A stretch of DNA of 32,621 nt. Origin: Promethearchaeota archaeon (GTDB lineage: Archaea > Asgardarchaeota > Lokiarchaeia > Sigyniarchaeales > SOKP01). The position numbers and the translations under genes were made by a program. This document shows, piece by piece, positions 32,363 through 32,621 of this stretch; positions within the stretch are counted from its first letter, which is position 1, and each line of letters starts with the position of its first letter. The notes under the pieces are model-generated. The model was not told the origin of the DNA. It ran no database searches and worked only from the letters and a program-made list of their open reading frames with translations. The stretch covers positions 1-32,621 of the forward strand of contig JAEOTP010000044.1 of the NCBI GenBank assembly GCA_016839765.1. Reading direction: 5' to 3'.

Positions 32363-32621
32363 CCTTTCTTTTAACCATTAATCTATATATAACTGAAATG
32401 ATTAAAATTAAACCTGCTATACTAACAGTTATTATAACCGGTATTATAAAACTTGGATTTTGAATTAGTGGAATATTTGAAAGTTCGAGGATTTCTAAGC
32501 CATCATCTAAATCAGTTAAAAACACTATATTATTATCAACAAAGAGATTTCTCGTGTGACCTCCATCATTAAATCCACTTATCTTCCAAGGATTAGTAGG
32601 ATCACTTATATTAACGATTTC
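32352..32621 (-). CDS. LVIVD-repeat surface protein, C-terminal part (partial)
   Basis: The frame is open to the window edge and ends in TAA at 32352-32354, giving the last 89 residues. They contain one LVIVD-type beta-propeller repeat (INISDPTNPWKISGF, more exactly VNISDPTNP, then NIVFLTDLDDGLEILELSN). A membrane span follows (about residues 58-79 of the fragment), then a short basic tail, RLMVKRKVVQ. This is the usual end of archaeal cell-surface LVIVD proteins: propeller outside, tail inside. The missing N-terminus should carry more repeats and a signal peptide, and lies beyond the right edge. Confidence 0.85.
   Translation of the reverse strand, partial: EIVNISDPTNPWKISGFNDGGHTRNLFVDNNIVFLTDLDDGLEILELSNIPLIQNPSFIIPVIITVSIAGLILIISVIYRLMVKRKVVQ

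Noticed and set aside
1-32621. CRISPR array, tRNA, rRNA, transposase or integrase
   Set aside because: I saw no regularly spaced long repeats, no G+C-rich RNA gene islands and no recombinase motifs; short tRNA-like folds cannot be excluded without a covariance-model search.

Overview
The window reads as AT-rich chromosomal DNA of an archaeon, by eye about 30% G+C or lower. The archaeal call rests on a nurA-herA-mre11-rad50 operon, an Alba chromatin gene, a Sec11-type signal peptidase, TATA-like boxes ahead of several genes, and a thiolase paired with a DUF35 zinc-ribbon/OB-fold protein. A TIR-domain protein of a style I associate with Asgard archaea, a C-terminally anchored LVIVD-repeat protein and many small membrane proteins suggest an Asgard lineage, perhaps Lokiarchaeia. 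That lineage call is an inference from gene style, not a phylogenetic result.

Layout. 1-4400 is loosely packed and accessory-like: a charged protein of unknown function behind a strong ribosome binding site, a 575-residue protein with a probable Schlafen-type AlbA_2-like C-terminus, a YkgJ-type cysteine-cluster protein and a small PD-(D/E)XK nuclease-like protein. 4563-7514 holds a class I/II aminotransferase, a membrane-anchored nuclease-like protein and an HdrD-like iron-sulfur protein. 7511-15142 is one minus-strand block in transcription order: signal peptidase, Alba, NurA, HerA, Mre11, Rad50. Alba and nurA each have their own upstream control region. 15453-20253 mixes a zinc-ribbon protein, a diacylglycerol-kinase-like lipid kinase, a methyltransferase, an SCP2 protein, a TauE-type exporter and a membrane-anchored M28 peptidase.

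20330-29526 is rich in CoA chemistry: DUF35 protein plus thiolase, a divergent MaoC hydratase, a cobalamin adenosyltransferase, and a DUF169 / CoA-transferase alpha / nitroreductase / CoA-transferase beta cluster. Embedded in it is a 553-residue protein with two nucleoside-deoxyribosyltransferase-like domains, a winged helix and a C-terminal TIR domain. The right end carries a Gfo/Idh/MocA dehydrogenase, a two-gene operon (isoprenylcysteine-methyltransferase-like enzyme plus membrane winged-helix regulator) and the cut-off end of an LVIVD-repeat protein.

The best candidates for something new are four. (1) The TIR protein, with one intact-looking and one degenerate deoxyribosyltransferase-like domain and a 24-bp tandem repeat inside the coding sequence. 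(2) The CoA-transferase-like pair, whose beta subunit appears to lack the catalytic glutamate and whose genes are split by a nitroreductase. (3) The AlbA_2-like protein and the small nuclease-like proteins of the left part. (4) A repeated sequence element at the promoter of the membrane regulator operon. No tRNA, rRNA, CRISPR array, transposase or integrase was recognised.
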